Shown piece after piece: positions 17,865-26,422 of a DNA stretch of 64,000 nucleotides. How positions within the stretch are numbered: position 1 is the stretch's first letter; every line of letters begins with the position of its first letter. The translations under genes and the position numbers were made by a program. The notes beneath the pieces were generated by a model. That model made no database searches. It was not told the origin of the DNA and saw only the letters and a program-made list of their open reading frames with translations. Origin of the DNA: Methylomicrobium sp051061015. GTDB lineage: Bacteria; Pseudomonadota; Gammaproteobacteria; Methylococcales; Methylomonadaceae. The stretch covers positions 35,687 to 99,686 of the forward strand of contig JBPFEG010000026.1 in NCBI GenBank assembly GCA_051061015.1. The letters run 5' to 3'.

Positions 17865-18595
17865 CCAATTCAGCAACTCAGCATGACAAGCCGCTACTGG
17901 AAGTGCGCGATCTGGAGGTTCGCTACGATGGCATCCGGGCTCTACATGGGGTGTCGTTCATTGTCAGTCAGGGCGAAATCGTGACCCTGATCGGCGCGAA
18001 CGGCGCGGGTAAAAGTTCGATTTTGCGGGCGATTTCCGGGCTCATTCCCTTTTCCGGTTCTATCGTTTTCGATGGGCGAAATCTCAGGCAGATCCCCGCG
18101 CACTTGATCGTAGGGCTCGGTATTGCCCACGTTCCGGAAGGGCGGGGAATTTTCGGCAACCTGACCGTGCAGGAGAACCTTCAACTGGCGACATGGCAGC
18201 GCAAGGACAAAGGCGAGATCGATGCCGATTACGACAGGGTTTTTATGCTCTTTCCGCGGCTCAAGGAACGCCGGCATCAGCCGGGCGGCACCCTCTCGGG
18301 AGGCGAGCAGCAAATGCTGGCCGTGGGCCGGGCGTTAATGAGCCGAGGCCGTCTTCTGCTGCTGGATGAACCTTCGATGGGCCTGGCGCCTCGGCTGGTT
18401 CAGGAAATCTTCCGCATCATCGAGGACATCAACCGTACCGGAACCACGATTCTGCTGGTCGAGCAGAATGCAAACATGGCGTTGCGCATCGCGCATCGGG
18501 CTTATGTGCTGGAGACAGGCAGCGTCGTATTGGCCGGGACAGGTCTCGAATTAGCGAATAATGCCCGGATCAGAGAGGCTTATTTGGGCGCCTGA
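17861..18595 (+). CDS. livF: Branched-chain amino acid-type ABC importer ATPase (LivF)
   Basis: This is a 244-residue ATPase with Walker A GANGAGKSS, Q-loop region HVPEGRGIFGNLTV, signature LSGGEQQMLAVGR, Walker B LLLLDEPSMGL and H-loop LVEQN. The HVPEGR element is diagnostic of LivF. It is the last gene of the operon. No strong terminator was seen in the 178 bases before glyQ. Confidence 0.93.
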   Translation: MTNSATQHDKPLLEVRDLEVRYDGIRALHGVSFIVSQGEIVTLIGANGAGKSSILRAISGLIPFSGSIVFDGRNLRQIPAHLIVGLGIAHVPEGRGIFGNLTVQENLQLATWQRKDKGEIDADYDRVFMLFPRLKERRHQPGGTLSGGEQQMLAVGRALMSRGRLLLLDEPSMGLAPRLVQEIFRIIEDINRTGTTILLVEQNANMALRIAHRAYVLETGSVVLAGTGLELANNARIREAYLGA

Positions 18596-18734
18596 TCGAT
18601 TCAACAAATGTGCTCGATCTTTCGAAAATTTCTTCGCAAATTTTATAAAAATTACTCCTGCAAAATCCAGGGAACGTTTAGTCGGACAGTCTTAAATCCC
18701 CATCACAAACCCTGCTTCAAACCAAAATTTAAGA

Positions 18735-18740
18735 TATAAT
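18735..18740 (+). promoter_or_regulatory. Probable -10 element of the glyQS operon
   Basis: A consensus TATAAT lies 34 bases before the glyQ start codon in an AT-rich stretch (AAAATTTAAGATATAATCG). No convincing -35 at 16-18 bases was seen, so this is based on the -10 alone. Confidence 0.5.
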
Positions 18741-18773
18741 CGCGGCATTTTTACTGCATATCGTGAGTGTGCC

Positions 18774-19691
18774 GTGGCGAGTTCGAATTACGACGTATCG
18801 ACATTTCAGGGATTGATTCTGGCTTTACAGGAATACTGGGCCGAGCAGGGTTGCGTCTTGTTGCAGCCTTTGGATCAGGAAGTGGGGGCGGGGACTTTTC
18901 ATCCGGCGACCTTTCTCCGCGCGATCGGGCCGGAACCCTGGAATACCGCCTATGTCCAGCCTTCGCGCCGGCCGACCGACGGGCGATTCGGTGAAAACCC
19001 GAACCGTCTGCAGCATTATTACCAGTATCAGGTGATTCTGAAACCATCGCCGGACAACATTCAGGAACTCTATCTCGGCTCCTTGCGCTACCTGGGCTTC
19101 GATCTGCTCGAACATGACATCCGCTTCGTCGAGGACAACTGGGAGTCGCCGACACTGGGTGCCTGGGGACTCGGCTGGGAGGTCTGGCTGAACGGGATGG
19201 AAGTGACCCAGTTTACCTATTTCCAGCAGGTCGGCGGGCTCGAATGCCGACCGGTGACCGGCGAAATCACCTACGGTATGGAACGGCTTGCGATGTACCT
19301 GCAGGGCGTCAAGAGCGTGTTCGATCTGGTCTGGACCCGGACGCCGCACGGCGTCGTGACCTATGGCGACGTGTTTCATCAGAACGAGGTCGAAATGTCC
19401 GCATTCAATTTCGATCATGCAAACGTCGATTTCCTGTTTAAATGCTTCGACACTTACGAGCAGGAATGCCAGAAGCTGATTCAGGTGAACCTGCCGTTGC
19501 CGGCCTATGAAATGGTGTTGAAGGCCTCGCATACCTTCAACCTGCTCGATGCGCGCCACGCGATCTCGGTTACCGAGCGTCAGCGCTATATCCTGCGGGT
19601 CAGGAATCTGGCCAAATCAGTTGCCGAGGCTTACTACCAGCGCCGGGAGTCGCTGGGCTTTCCGATGCTGGCTGGACAGAGAGAATCATGA
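18774..19691 (+). CDS. glyQ: Glycyl-tRNA synthetase alpha subunit
   Basis: GlyQ carries the class II catalytic core of the bacterial alpha2beta2 glycyl-tRNA synthetase. The 305-residue product begins with a GTG start (MASSNYDVSTFQGLIL) and contains the typical TFHPATFLRAIGPEPW and YVQPSRRPTDGRFGENPNR segments. It is encoded directly upstream of the beta subunit with a 4-base overlap (ATGATG over the stop). Confidence 0.97.
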   Translation: MASSNYDVSTFQGLILALQEYWAEQGCVLLQPLDQEVGAGTFHPATFLRAIGPEPWNTAYVQPSRRPTDGRFGENPNRLQHYYQYQVILKPSPDNIQELYLGSLRYLGFDLLEHDIRFVEDNWESPTLGAWGLGWEVWLNGMEVTQFTYFQQVGGLECRPVTGEITYGMERLAMYLQGVKSVFDLVWTRTPHGVVTYGDVFHQNEVEMSAFNFDHANVDFLFKCFDTYEQECQKLIQVNLPLPAYEMVLKASHTFNLLDARHAISVTERQRYILRVRNLAKSVAEAYYQRRESLGFPMLAGQRES

Positions 19692-21760
19692 TGAGCGATA
19701 TCAGACACTTACTTTTCGAATTGGGTTCGGAAGAACTGCCGCCGAAGACCTTGCTGAATCTGGCCCAGGCATTGCAAAACGGCATCGTTGCCGGGCTGAA
19801 CGAGGCCGGACTGGCCTTTTCCGGCAGCCGTTTTTATGCGACGCCGCGGCGTCTTGCGGTATTGATCGAAAATCTCGAGACCGCGCAGCCGAACAAGACG
19901 GTCGAAAAACGCGGCCCGGCGCTGCAGGCGGCGTATGGGCCGGACGGCAATCCGAGCAAGGCGGCCCTGGGTTTTGCTACCAGTTGCGGCACCACGTTCG
20001 ATCAATTGCAGGAACTGAAAACCGATAAGGGCGCCTGGCTGGCTTATACGCAAGAGATAGCGGGCCGCGCCACCGCCGAATTGATTCCGGACATCATCCG
20101 CAAGAGTCTGGCCGCGTTGCCGATCGCAAAACGGATGCGCTGGGGCAATTTTACCACCGAGTTCGTCAGGCCAGTGCACTGGACTGTGCTGCTGTTTGGC
20201 GAGCAAGTGATCGAGGCTGAGATATTAGGCCTGAACACCGGTCGCGTCACACAAGGCCACCGCTTTCATGCGCCGGAAAAACTGACCATTACCGCCCCGG
20301 AAGCTTATGTCAAAACGCTGCATGACCAAGGCCGGGTGATTGCCGATTTCGAAGCGAGAAAAACGATCATCCGTGACGCCGCGAATAAAGCCGCGGCGCA
20401 GGTCGGAGGCATCGCCCATATCGAGGACGATTTGCTCGAAGAAGTCGCCGCGCTGAACGAATGGCCGATACCGGTCACCGGCAGTTTCGATTCGCGTTTC
20501 CTGGAACTGCCCGCGGAGGTGCTGATCACGACGATGCAGACCAACCAGAAATATTTTCCGGTCGAGAGCAAGGACGGCGCCTTGCTGCCGCATTTCATCA
20601 CCTTCAGCAACATCGAAAGCAAGCGTCCCGAGTCGATCCAGCGCGGCAACGAGCGGGTGATCACCCCACGCCTGACCGACGCCGAATTTTTCTGGAAGCA
20701 GGACCGCAAGAAGGCCCTGGCCGAGCGCGTGTTGAGCATGGCCAATATCGTGTTCCAGGAAAAACTGGGCACCGTCGCGGATAAAACCGAACGTGTGATC
20801 AAGCTGGCCGAGGTGATCGCGAATCTGCTGCAGGCTGATGTCGAGTTGGCCAAGCGCGCCGCCCTGCTCGCGAAGACCGATCTATTAACCGACATGGTCG
20901 GCGAATTCGGCAACCTGCAGGGTATTATGGGCCGCTATTATGCGCTTGCGGACGGCGAACCGGCTGAAGTCGCGCAGGCGATCGAAGAGCATTATCTGCC
21001 GAAGCAGTCCGGCGGTCCGACGCCGGGCAGCGTGACCGGGCAGATCGTCGCGCTAGCAGACAAGATCGACACCTTATGCGGCATTTTCAGTGCCGGACTG
21101 ATTCCGACCGGCGACAAGGACCCCTATGCGCTGAGACGTGCGGCGATCGGGGTGCTGCGCATCATCATCGAAAACCGATTGCCGCTGAATATCCGCGACC
21201 TGATCGATTTTGCGCTGTATCAGTTTAAGCATTCTTTCGATATCGATGCGACGCGCCTGGCGGTGACCGATTTTGTATTCGACCGCCTGAAAGGCTACTG
21301 CCTGGATCAGGGCTATACAGCCGACGAGTTTGATGCGGTGATTTCGGTCAATCCGTCCGAACCGCTCGACTTCATCCAGCGTCTGGCCGCAGTCAAAACG
21401 TTCAGACAGTTGCCGCAGGCCGAAAGCCTTGCGGCCGCAAACAAACGGATCCGGAATATCCTGAAAAAATCGGAGACGGCCCCGGCAACTTCAGTCCGTT
21501 TGCTGGCCGAAGCGCAGGAACAGCGCTTGCTGGAGGCAGCCAATGCGGCTAGCGATGCGATCAAGCCCTTGCTGGAACAGCGGGACTATCAGGGCACGCT
21601 GAACCGGCTTGCGCAAATCGAACCGGCGGTGAACGACTTTTTCGATCACGTGATGGTAATGTGCGACGATCTCGAATTGCGCGCGAACCGTCTGGCCCTA
21701 TTGACGCTGCTGTCCGAACAGTTTCTGACTTGCGCGGATATTTCGAAATTGCAGTCTTGA
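19688..21760 (+). CDS. glyS: Glycyl-tRNA synthetase beta subunit
   Basis: This 690-residue subunit binds tRNA-Gly and is required for charging. The N-terminus LLFELGSEELPPKTL and the PVHWTVLLFG and HRFHAPE segments are family hallmarks, and a DALR-like anticodon-binding domain lies at the C-terminus. Two overlapping ATG codons (19688 and 19691) are possible starts, both coupled to the glyQ stop. Its stop codon overlaps the proposed TTG start of gmhB. Confidence 0.97.
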   Translation: MMSDIRHLLFELGSEELPPKTLLNLAQALQNGIVAGLNEAGLAFSGSRFYATPRRLAVLIENLETAQPNKTVEKRGPALQAAYGPDGNPSKAALGFATSCGTTFDQLQELKTDKGAWLAYTQEIAGRATAELIPDIIRKSLAALPIAKRMRWGNFTTEFVRPVHWTVLLFGEQVIEAEILGLNTGRVTQGHRFHAPEKLTITAPEAYVKTLHDQGRVIADFEARKTIIRDAANKAAAQVGGIAHIEDDLLEEVAALNEWPIPVTGSFDSRFLELPAEVLITTMQTNQKYFPVESKDGALLPHFITFSNIESKRPESIQRGNERVITPRLTDAEFFWKQDRKKALAERVLSMANIVFQEKLGTVADKTERVIKLAEVIANLLQADVELAKRAALLAKTDLLTDMVGEFGNLQGIMGRYYALADGEPAEVAQAIEEHYLPKQSGGPTPGSVTGQIVALADKIDTLCGIFSAGLIPTGDKDPYALRRAAIGVLRIIIENRLPLNIRDLIDFALYQFKHSFDIDATRLAVTDFVFDRLKGYCLDQGYTADEFDAVISVNPSEPLDFIQRLAAVKTFRQLPQAESLAAANKRIRNILKKSETAPATSVRLLAEAQEQRLLEAANAASDAIKPLLEQRDYQGTLNRLAQIEPAVNDFFDHVMVMCDDLELRANRLALLTLLSEQFLTCADISKLQS

Positions 21761-22308
21761 CTCAAAACCGTTATGTGCTGCTCGACCGGGACGGCGTAAT
21801 CAACGAGGATTCCGACCACTTCATCAAATCGCCGGAGGAATGGCGGCCGATTTCGGGCAGTCTGGCGGCGATCGCGCTGCTGAGTACATCCGGCTTCAAG
21901 GTCGTTGTGATTACGAATCAGTCCGGCATCGCGCGCGGCCTGTTCGATCCGCCGATGTTGGAACGGATTCATCAGAAGATGCTCCGCCTGGTAGCCGAGA
22001 ACGGCGGCCACATCGAGGCGATTTATTTTTGTCCGCATGGTCCGGAAGATGATTGCGACTGCCGCAAGCCGAAAGCAGGACTGCTCAGGGCCTTTGCGGT
22101 GGAGCATCGGGCCGATCTGCATGATGCGGTGCTGGTCGGGGATTCGCTGCGCGACATTCAGGCCGCCGAAGCGGTCGGCGTGCGCCCCATCCTGGTCAAG
22201 ACCGGCAAAGGCCAGAAAACGTTGAACGCGAATCCCAATTTGGAAATCCCAGTTTTTGACAATTTATATGACGCTGCAAAATCCCTCGTCTCGGGACAAG
22301 AGTTTTAA
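21757..22308 (+). CDS. gmhB: D-glycero-beta-D-manno-heptose 1,7-bisphosphate 7-phosphatase
   Basis: This HAD-family enzyme removes the 7-phosphate during ADP-heptose synthesis for the lipopolysaccharide inner core. Motif I (LLDRDGVIN) with the nucleophile Asp, motif II-like TNQSGIARG, the zinc-binding loop CPH...CDC and the metal-binding GDSLRDIQAA are all present. No ATG lies at the expected N-terminus. The TTG at 21757, whose bases overlap the glyS stop codon, gives 183 residues and the best fit; GTG 21772 is an alternative. Further upstream the frame runs inside glyS and is not plausible. It belongs to the glyQ-glyS-gmhB-plsC operon known in other gammaproteobacteria. Confidence 0.9.
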   Translation: MTQNRYVLLDRDGVINEDSDHFIKSPEEWRPISGSLAAIALLSTSGFKVVVITNQSGIARGLFDPPMLERIHQKMLRLVAENGGHIEAIYFCPHGPEDDCDCRKPKAGLLRAFAVEHRADLHDAVLVGDSLRDIQAAEAVGVRPILVKTGKGQKTLNANPNLEIPVFDNLYDAAKSLVSGQEF

Positions 22309-23011
22309 GGTTTATCTCGGTTCGACCCTGCTGTTTCTCGGCATGACGCTGTCGCTGTTTCTGATCTGCCCGCTGGTTTTGCTGGCGGTCGTATTGCCGT
22401 TCCGGATTCGTTATCGGATTGCCGGACTCTGGGTCAAATGGGTGCTGTGGCTGGCGAAAGTCTGCTGCGGGATCGACCACGAAATCGAAGGGATGGAACA
22501 CATTGATCCAAGCCGCGCTGCGATTGTTTTAAGCAAGCACCAGTCGGCCTGGGAAACGATCGCTTACCGCGATTTCTTGCCGATGCATTCGGTATTGCTG
22601 AAACAGTCCCTGCTTTGGCTGCCGCTCTGGGGGTGGGCGATGGCGACGCTGAAACCGATCGCGATCGACCGCAAAAATCAGCGTGCGTCACTGCGTAAAT
22701 TGCTCGAAAAAGGCACTGACAGTTTAAAGGCAGGCCTCTGGGTGATCATTTTCCCTGAAGGCACCCGTACCGCGCCCGGCGAAGTTAAAAAATTTAATGC
22801 CGGCGGGGCGATGCTGGCGCAGCAATCCGGGTATCCGGTGATACCGATTGCACATAATGCGGGCGTTTATTGGCCGCGCTACAGTTTTTTGAAATATCCG
22901 GGTACGATCAAGGTCAAAATTGGCCCGCCCATCGAAAGCAAGGGGCGCAAGGCTGCTGAGATCAATGCCGAGGCCGAAGCCTGGATTGCCGAGGCGATGA
23001 AGGGGCTTTAA
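22268..23011 (+). CDS. plsC: 1-acyl-sn-glycerol-3-phosphate acyltransferase
   Basis: PlsC adds the second acyl chain to lysophosphatidate in phospholipid synthesis. The 247-residue protein has an N-terminal hydrophobic segment. The catalytic box reads SKHQSAWET, an H-x4-E variant of the usual H-x4-D that is seen in this gmhB-linked subgroup, and the phosphate-binding motif is FPEGTRTAPGE. The start is taken as ATG 22268, which overlaps gmhB by 41 bases; a TTG 12 bases upstream is in frame but less likely. A hairpin follows the stop. Confidence 0.92.
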   Translation: MTLQNPSSRDKSFKVYLGSTLLFLGMTLSLFLICPLVLLAVVLPFRIRYRIAGLWVKWVLWLAKVCCGIDHEIEGMEHIDPSRAAIVLSKHQSAWETIAYRDFLPMHSVLLKQSLLWLPLWGWAMATLKPIAIDRKNQRASLRKLLEKGTDSLKAGLWVIIFPEGTRTAPGEVKKFNAGGAMLAQQSGYPVIPIAHNAGVYWPRYSFLKYPGTIKVKIGPPIESKGRKAAEINAEAEAWIAEAMKGL

Positions 23012-23077
23012 AAACAGGCGAAAGGCCACCAGAAAAATGCGGGGATTCACTCTGTCTTTTAGCTTGTCGCCTGTTTT
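23011..23077 (+). terminator. Inverted repeat after plsC, probable terminator
   Basis: AAAACAGGCGA (23011-23021) is exactly complementary to TCGCCTGTTTT (23067-23077). It begins at the plsC stop codon and ends in a T run. The 45-base loop is longer than usual. Confidence 0.5.
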
Positions 23078-23131
23078 CAATCATGAATGGATATCGGTTT
23101 TATAAAAATAATTACTTAAGGCTTAACTTTA

Positions 23132-23629
23132 ATGAAAAAGATTTTACTCATTTCAATTTCTGCTTTACTTGCTACGGGCTGTGCGGAAAAGGGCGAATAT
23201 GAAGCGGCTGTTCTGGAGGACATGAAGAAGGAACAGGACGTGAAGGACTATAAGATTGATCCTGAAAAAATGGCCAAGTGCGTCGTCGACACGACGACCC
23301 AGAATATGCCCGGTGCTATCGAATTCGACCCCGAGCGCCGAACCGCTTACAAAAATTACACCAAAATGCTGACGTTGATGAAGTCGTCGGATCCGAAGAA
23401 AACGCTGGATGAATTGCGCAAGGATTTCGGTTCGCCCAAAGCATTGGCCGATGCCCATAACAATTATACGGAAAGTCTGATGAACTGCTATTCGGCCATC
23501 ATGATCCAGTCCGAGCCGGATGAAGAGGACAAGGTCCCTACGAAAGAAGAGGCGAAACCGAATCTTGAACCGCCAAAAAGTGCCGATGCGCCGGTGCAGC
23601 CAGCGCCGAGCGAGCCGGCAAAGAAATAA
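23132..23629 (+). CDS. Uncharacterised lipoprotein
   Basis: The 165-residue protein has a lipoprotein signal with lipobox ATGC (Cys17). The mature part is charged and mostly helical, with Cys residues at KMAKCVVDTT and LMNCYSA. It ends in a Glu/Lys/Pro-rich tail (KPNLEPPKSADAPVQPAPS). No family was recognised. It lies between the plsC hairpin and the convergent SPOR gene. Confidence 0.7.
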   Translation: MKKILLISISALLATGCAEKGEYEAAVLEDMKKEQDVKDYKIDPEKMAKCVVDTTTQNMPGAIEFDPERRTAYKNYTKMLTLMKSSDPKKTLDELRKDFGSPKALADAHNNYTESLMNCYSAIMIQSEPDEEDKVPTKEEAKPNLEPPKSADAPVQPAPSEPAKK

Positions 23630-23679
23630 AAACGATGGGATATGCCGTGCGGGCGGACGTAGTAGGGGATAACAGCGGT

Positions 23680-25215
23680 TTAAATTGCCGCGACCCAAAT
23701 CGAGCTCAGGCGGAGCAATTTCTTTAAGCGGGTCGAATGCGTGCTGGCGGCTTCTTTGGTTTTAAAGCCAGGCACACTGAGCCGGTACCAATTTGCATGC
23801 TTGATACCGATTTTCGTCACTTGCACCGCTACGCCTTTTTGGCGGAATTCCGCGGCTTTTTTTCGGGCATCTTCTATTTCTCGGAATGAAGCCAGATTGA
23901 CTGACCAATGGCCATCGGCTCCTCCAGCGGCCGGTTTTGCCTCATACCCTTTCGAAGATTTCGGGAGGGTTGTCTTCATTGCCGGTTTGGCAGGTAATGC
24001 CTGGGTTTTGCGAACGGATCGCTCGGCAGGGTGATTTCCGGCGGTGACCTGCGCCGGAGTTGCTCTGGCCTGAATCACTTCGGTTTCCGCAGGAGACGGT
24101 GCGCCGACTGCGGTGGACCTGTATTCCGGCGGAGCTTTGCTGTCGTCGGATAAATAGCTGCTCTTTTCGGCGCCCTCTTCTGCCGGCTGATTATCGCTGT
24201 CGAGCTTTTCGTTCAAGCCGCTCATATCCTCTTGTATAATCGACTGCATAGTTTTTAATTTGGTCAGTTCGGTACGCGTCTGAAGGTTCAGGTAACCGAC
24301 GGTCAAGGCCGCGCTCAAGGCGGCCAGAGATAAGGCAATAGCGGCATAAGAAAGGCGTCCGGCATTTTTTGCCCGGGCTTCAAGCCGCGCCATTTGCTGG
24401 CGCGTCTCTTCCGGCATCGAGAGCAGAAGACCTGGATCGTAAGGAGATGCCGAAGCGTCAACGGTAATGCCTTTTCCCGGGTAAGGCGTGTCTACTTTTG
24501 GAATATTCTCGTCAGGGCTTTTACTGGATAGCGCTGAGCAAGTAATGACAGGAGCCTCGTCTGCATGGACAGGCAAGATAATGTCCGGTTCGGGTTCCTG
24601 CTCGATAAGTTCATCATGATCTTCTGACGATGCGCTGCCGCTCAATATTGCCTCGTTCAAGTCGATGTCGAGAGCGGGCGATCCCGGAGCGACAGGCTCG
24701 ATAGGGTCCCGGGTGCCGGGGGAGGGCGAGGCGAAAGCGTCATGGAGCGAGGTGGTCAATTCGGTGGTAGAATTGCGAAACGCGGAAAACTGATGATCAT
24801 CATCAACAGATACCGGATAATCCTGTTCGCAAATCGGATCGTCGCTCACGCTTGTGTTTTCATGTCGCTGCAGTGCCGGATCTGGCTCGACGTCGGCAAT
24901 CGGTGATCCGATCTCCACCGGTTCGATAGCCTCGTGATCTTCAGTTTCCAGTGCAGACAGCATCTCGTCATCGCCGAAGGCGGTAAATTGCGGGATCGGG
25001 TCCTGAGGAATGAATAAGGATTTGGTCTGGGCTGCCGAAAACAGTGAAATATCTTCCTCGGCGTCAAAACCCGTATTGATCAGCAGCCGGTCGATCGCGT
25101 CTTCGTCATCATCCAGATCGGTCAATGGTTCAATGACTGGATCGACCTCGGCGATATTCGATTCGACGCGGTAATAGCGTCCTTCTTTAGACTTTTTGTT
25201 TGCAGGCTCTGTCAT
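23680..25215 (-). CDS. SPOR-domain membrane protein with acidic N-terminal region
   Basis: The 511-residue protein starts best at 25215, where AAAGAG precedes the ATG; in-frame codons at 25248 and 25287 are less likely. Residues about 1-275 are a long, acidic, low-complexity region. A single membrane helix follows (about 305-325, AIALSLAALSAALTVGYL), then a linker. The C-terminal SPOR domain (about 440-511, WSVNLASFREIEDARKKAAE) normally binds peptidoglycan stripped of stem peptides at the division site. The topology predicts the acidic part in the cytoplasm and SPOR in the periplasm, as in FtsN/DamX/DedD-type proteins. Confidence 0.82.
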   Translation of the reverse strand: MTEPANKKSKEGRYYRVESNIAEVDPVIEPLTDLDDDEDAIDRLLINTGFDAEEDISLFSAAQTKSLFIPQDPIPQFTAFGDDEMLSALETEDHEAIEPVEIGSPIADVEPDPALQRHENTSVSDDPICEQDYPVSVDDDHQFSAFRNSTTELTTSLHDAFASPSPGTRDPIEPVAPGSPALDIDLNEAILSGSASSEDHDELIEQEPEPDIILPVHADEAPVITCSALSSKSPDENIPKVDTPYPGKGITVDASASPYDPGLLLSMPEETRQQMARLEARAKNAGRLSYAAIALSLAALSAALTVGYLNLQTRTELTKLKTMQSIIQEDMSGLNEKLDSDNQPAEEGAEKSSYLSDDSKAPPEYRSTAVGAPSPAETEVIQARATPAQVTAGNHPAERSVRKTQALPAKPAMKTTLPKSSKGYEAKPAAGGADGHWSVNLASFREIEDARKKAAEFRQKGVAVQVTKIGIKHANWYRLSVPGFKTKEAASTHSTRLKKLLRLSSIWVAAI

Positions 25216-25378
25216 TGTGGGACTCTTTGGTAGTAAGATAACGCTCATTTTTTCGGTTAGTTTATTGCCTGGCGCGGAAAAATCCAATATCTTTCATTTG
25301 TTTAATGGGAACTTAAGGCTAAGCAAATGTATTTTTGTCACATTGTCGCTTTGAGTCGATAAATCGAAGAAAAAAAAT

Positions 25379-25903
25379 ATGCAATTAGCTATAACCGTAT
25401 TGGGACATAACAAGAGCTGTTTTATCGGCGAAATCTTATCTGCTATCCGCGATTGCAAATGCAGTGTAGTGGAAATCCGTTACAGCCGACTGGAGCAGAC
25501 AGATGCAGCTTATTTGCTGATACAGGGCAACTGGAATCAAATTGCCAAAATCGAAAATGTCCTGGAAACGGTCGAGAAACGCCTGGACATCAAAATCCAC
25601 CAGCTCAGACCCGAGCATCAACACAAGGAAAAAGATTTCCTGCCTTACTCGCTCGAAACATTGTCGGTCGATCGTGACAATATTATCGAATCGGTCTCGT
25701 CGTTTTTAGGCGCTCACGGTATCGAAATCGAGGAATTGTCGGGCAGTTCTTATCAGGCAGCTTACATCTCGACCTCGGTGTTTACGACCAAATTTATCGT
25801 GTTGATCCCGCCGGAAGTCCGTTTGCTGTCGCTGCGCGAGGAGTTCCTGGATTTTTGCGATCAGCTGAATATCGACGCCATTCTCGAACCGATTAAACGT
25901 TAG
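25379..25903 (+). CDS. gcvR: ACT-domain regulator, GcvR-like
   Basis: The 174-residue protein has two ACT domains (about residues 1-80 and 88-170) and no DNA-binding domain, like GcvR, which represses the glycine cleavage system by binding GcvA. Its place directly upstream of bcp is the same as in enteric bacteria. The start ATG is preceded by an A-rich stretch and has no strong ribosome site. A broader ACT-domain amino acid sensor role is possible. Confidence 0.8.
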   Translation: MQLAITVLGHNKSCFIGEILSAIRDCKCSVVEIRYSRLEQTDAAYLLIQGNWNQIAKIENVLETVEKRLDIKIHQLRPEHQHKEKDFLPYSLETLSVDRDNIIESVSSFLGAHGIEIEELSGSSYQAAYISTSVFTTKFIVLIPPEVRLLSLREEFLDFCDQLNIDAILEPIKR

Positions 25904-25911
25904 GAGCCAGC

Positions 25912-26382
25912 ATGACTATCGTGACACTCGGCAGCGCCGCGCCCGATCTTGAAATCGCGTCCACCGGAGGCAAAACTGTCAGATTGACTGACTACTCGGG
26001 CCAAAATATCGTATTGTACTTTTATCCTAAGGATCACACGCCCGGTTGTACTCAGGAAGGCTGCGATTTTCGCGACCTGAGCGATCGTTTTGCCGCGCTG
26101 AATACGGTCGTTTTCGGCGTATCGCGCGATTCGATCAAGCTGCACGAAGGCTTCAAATCCAAACAGGCATTTCCGTTCGAATTGTTATCCGATCCCGAGG
26201 AAATTCTCTGCGGCCTGTTCGATGTGATCAAGATGAAAAACATGTACGGCAAGCAAGTACGCGGTATCGAACGCAGTACGTTTTTGTTTGATAGCGGGGG
26301 AAATCTGGTGCGCGAATGGCGTAAGGTGAAGGTCAAAAATCATGCGGAAGAAGTGCTGAAGGCGGTCGAGGAATTGAACTGA
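25912..26382 (+). CDS. bcp: Thioredoxin-dependent peroxiredoxin (Bcp/PrxQ)
   Basis: This 156-residue peroxiredoxin reduces hydroperoxides. The peroxidatic Cys lies in HTPGCTQEGCDFRD, which also holds the resolving Cys five residues later as in the PrxQ alpha2 type, and the conserved Arg lies near GVSRDS. An AGGAG ribosome site precedes the start, 8 bases after gcvR, so the two are probably co-transcribed. Confidence 0.95.
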   Translation: MTIVTLGSAAPDLEIASTGGKTVRLTDYSGQNIVLYFYPKDHTPGCTQEGCDFRDLSDRFAALNTVVFGVSRDSIKLHEGFKSKQAFPFELLSDPEEILCGLFDVIKMKNMYGKQVRGIERSTFLFDSGGNLVREWRKVKVKNHAEEVLKAVEELN

Positions 26383-26422
26383 ATATTCTTCCGGCTGCAA
26401 CAGCCCGAAGCTGCGTATTCGT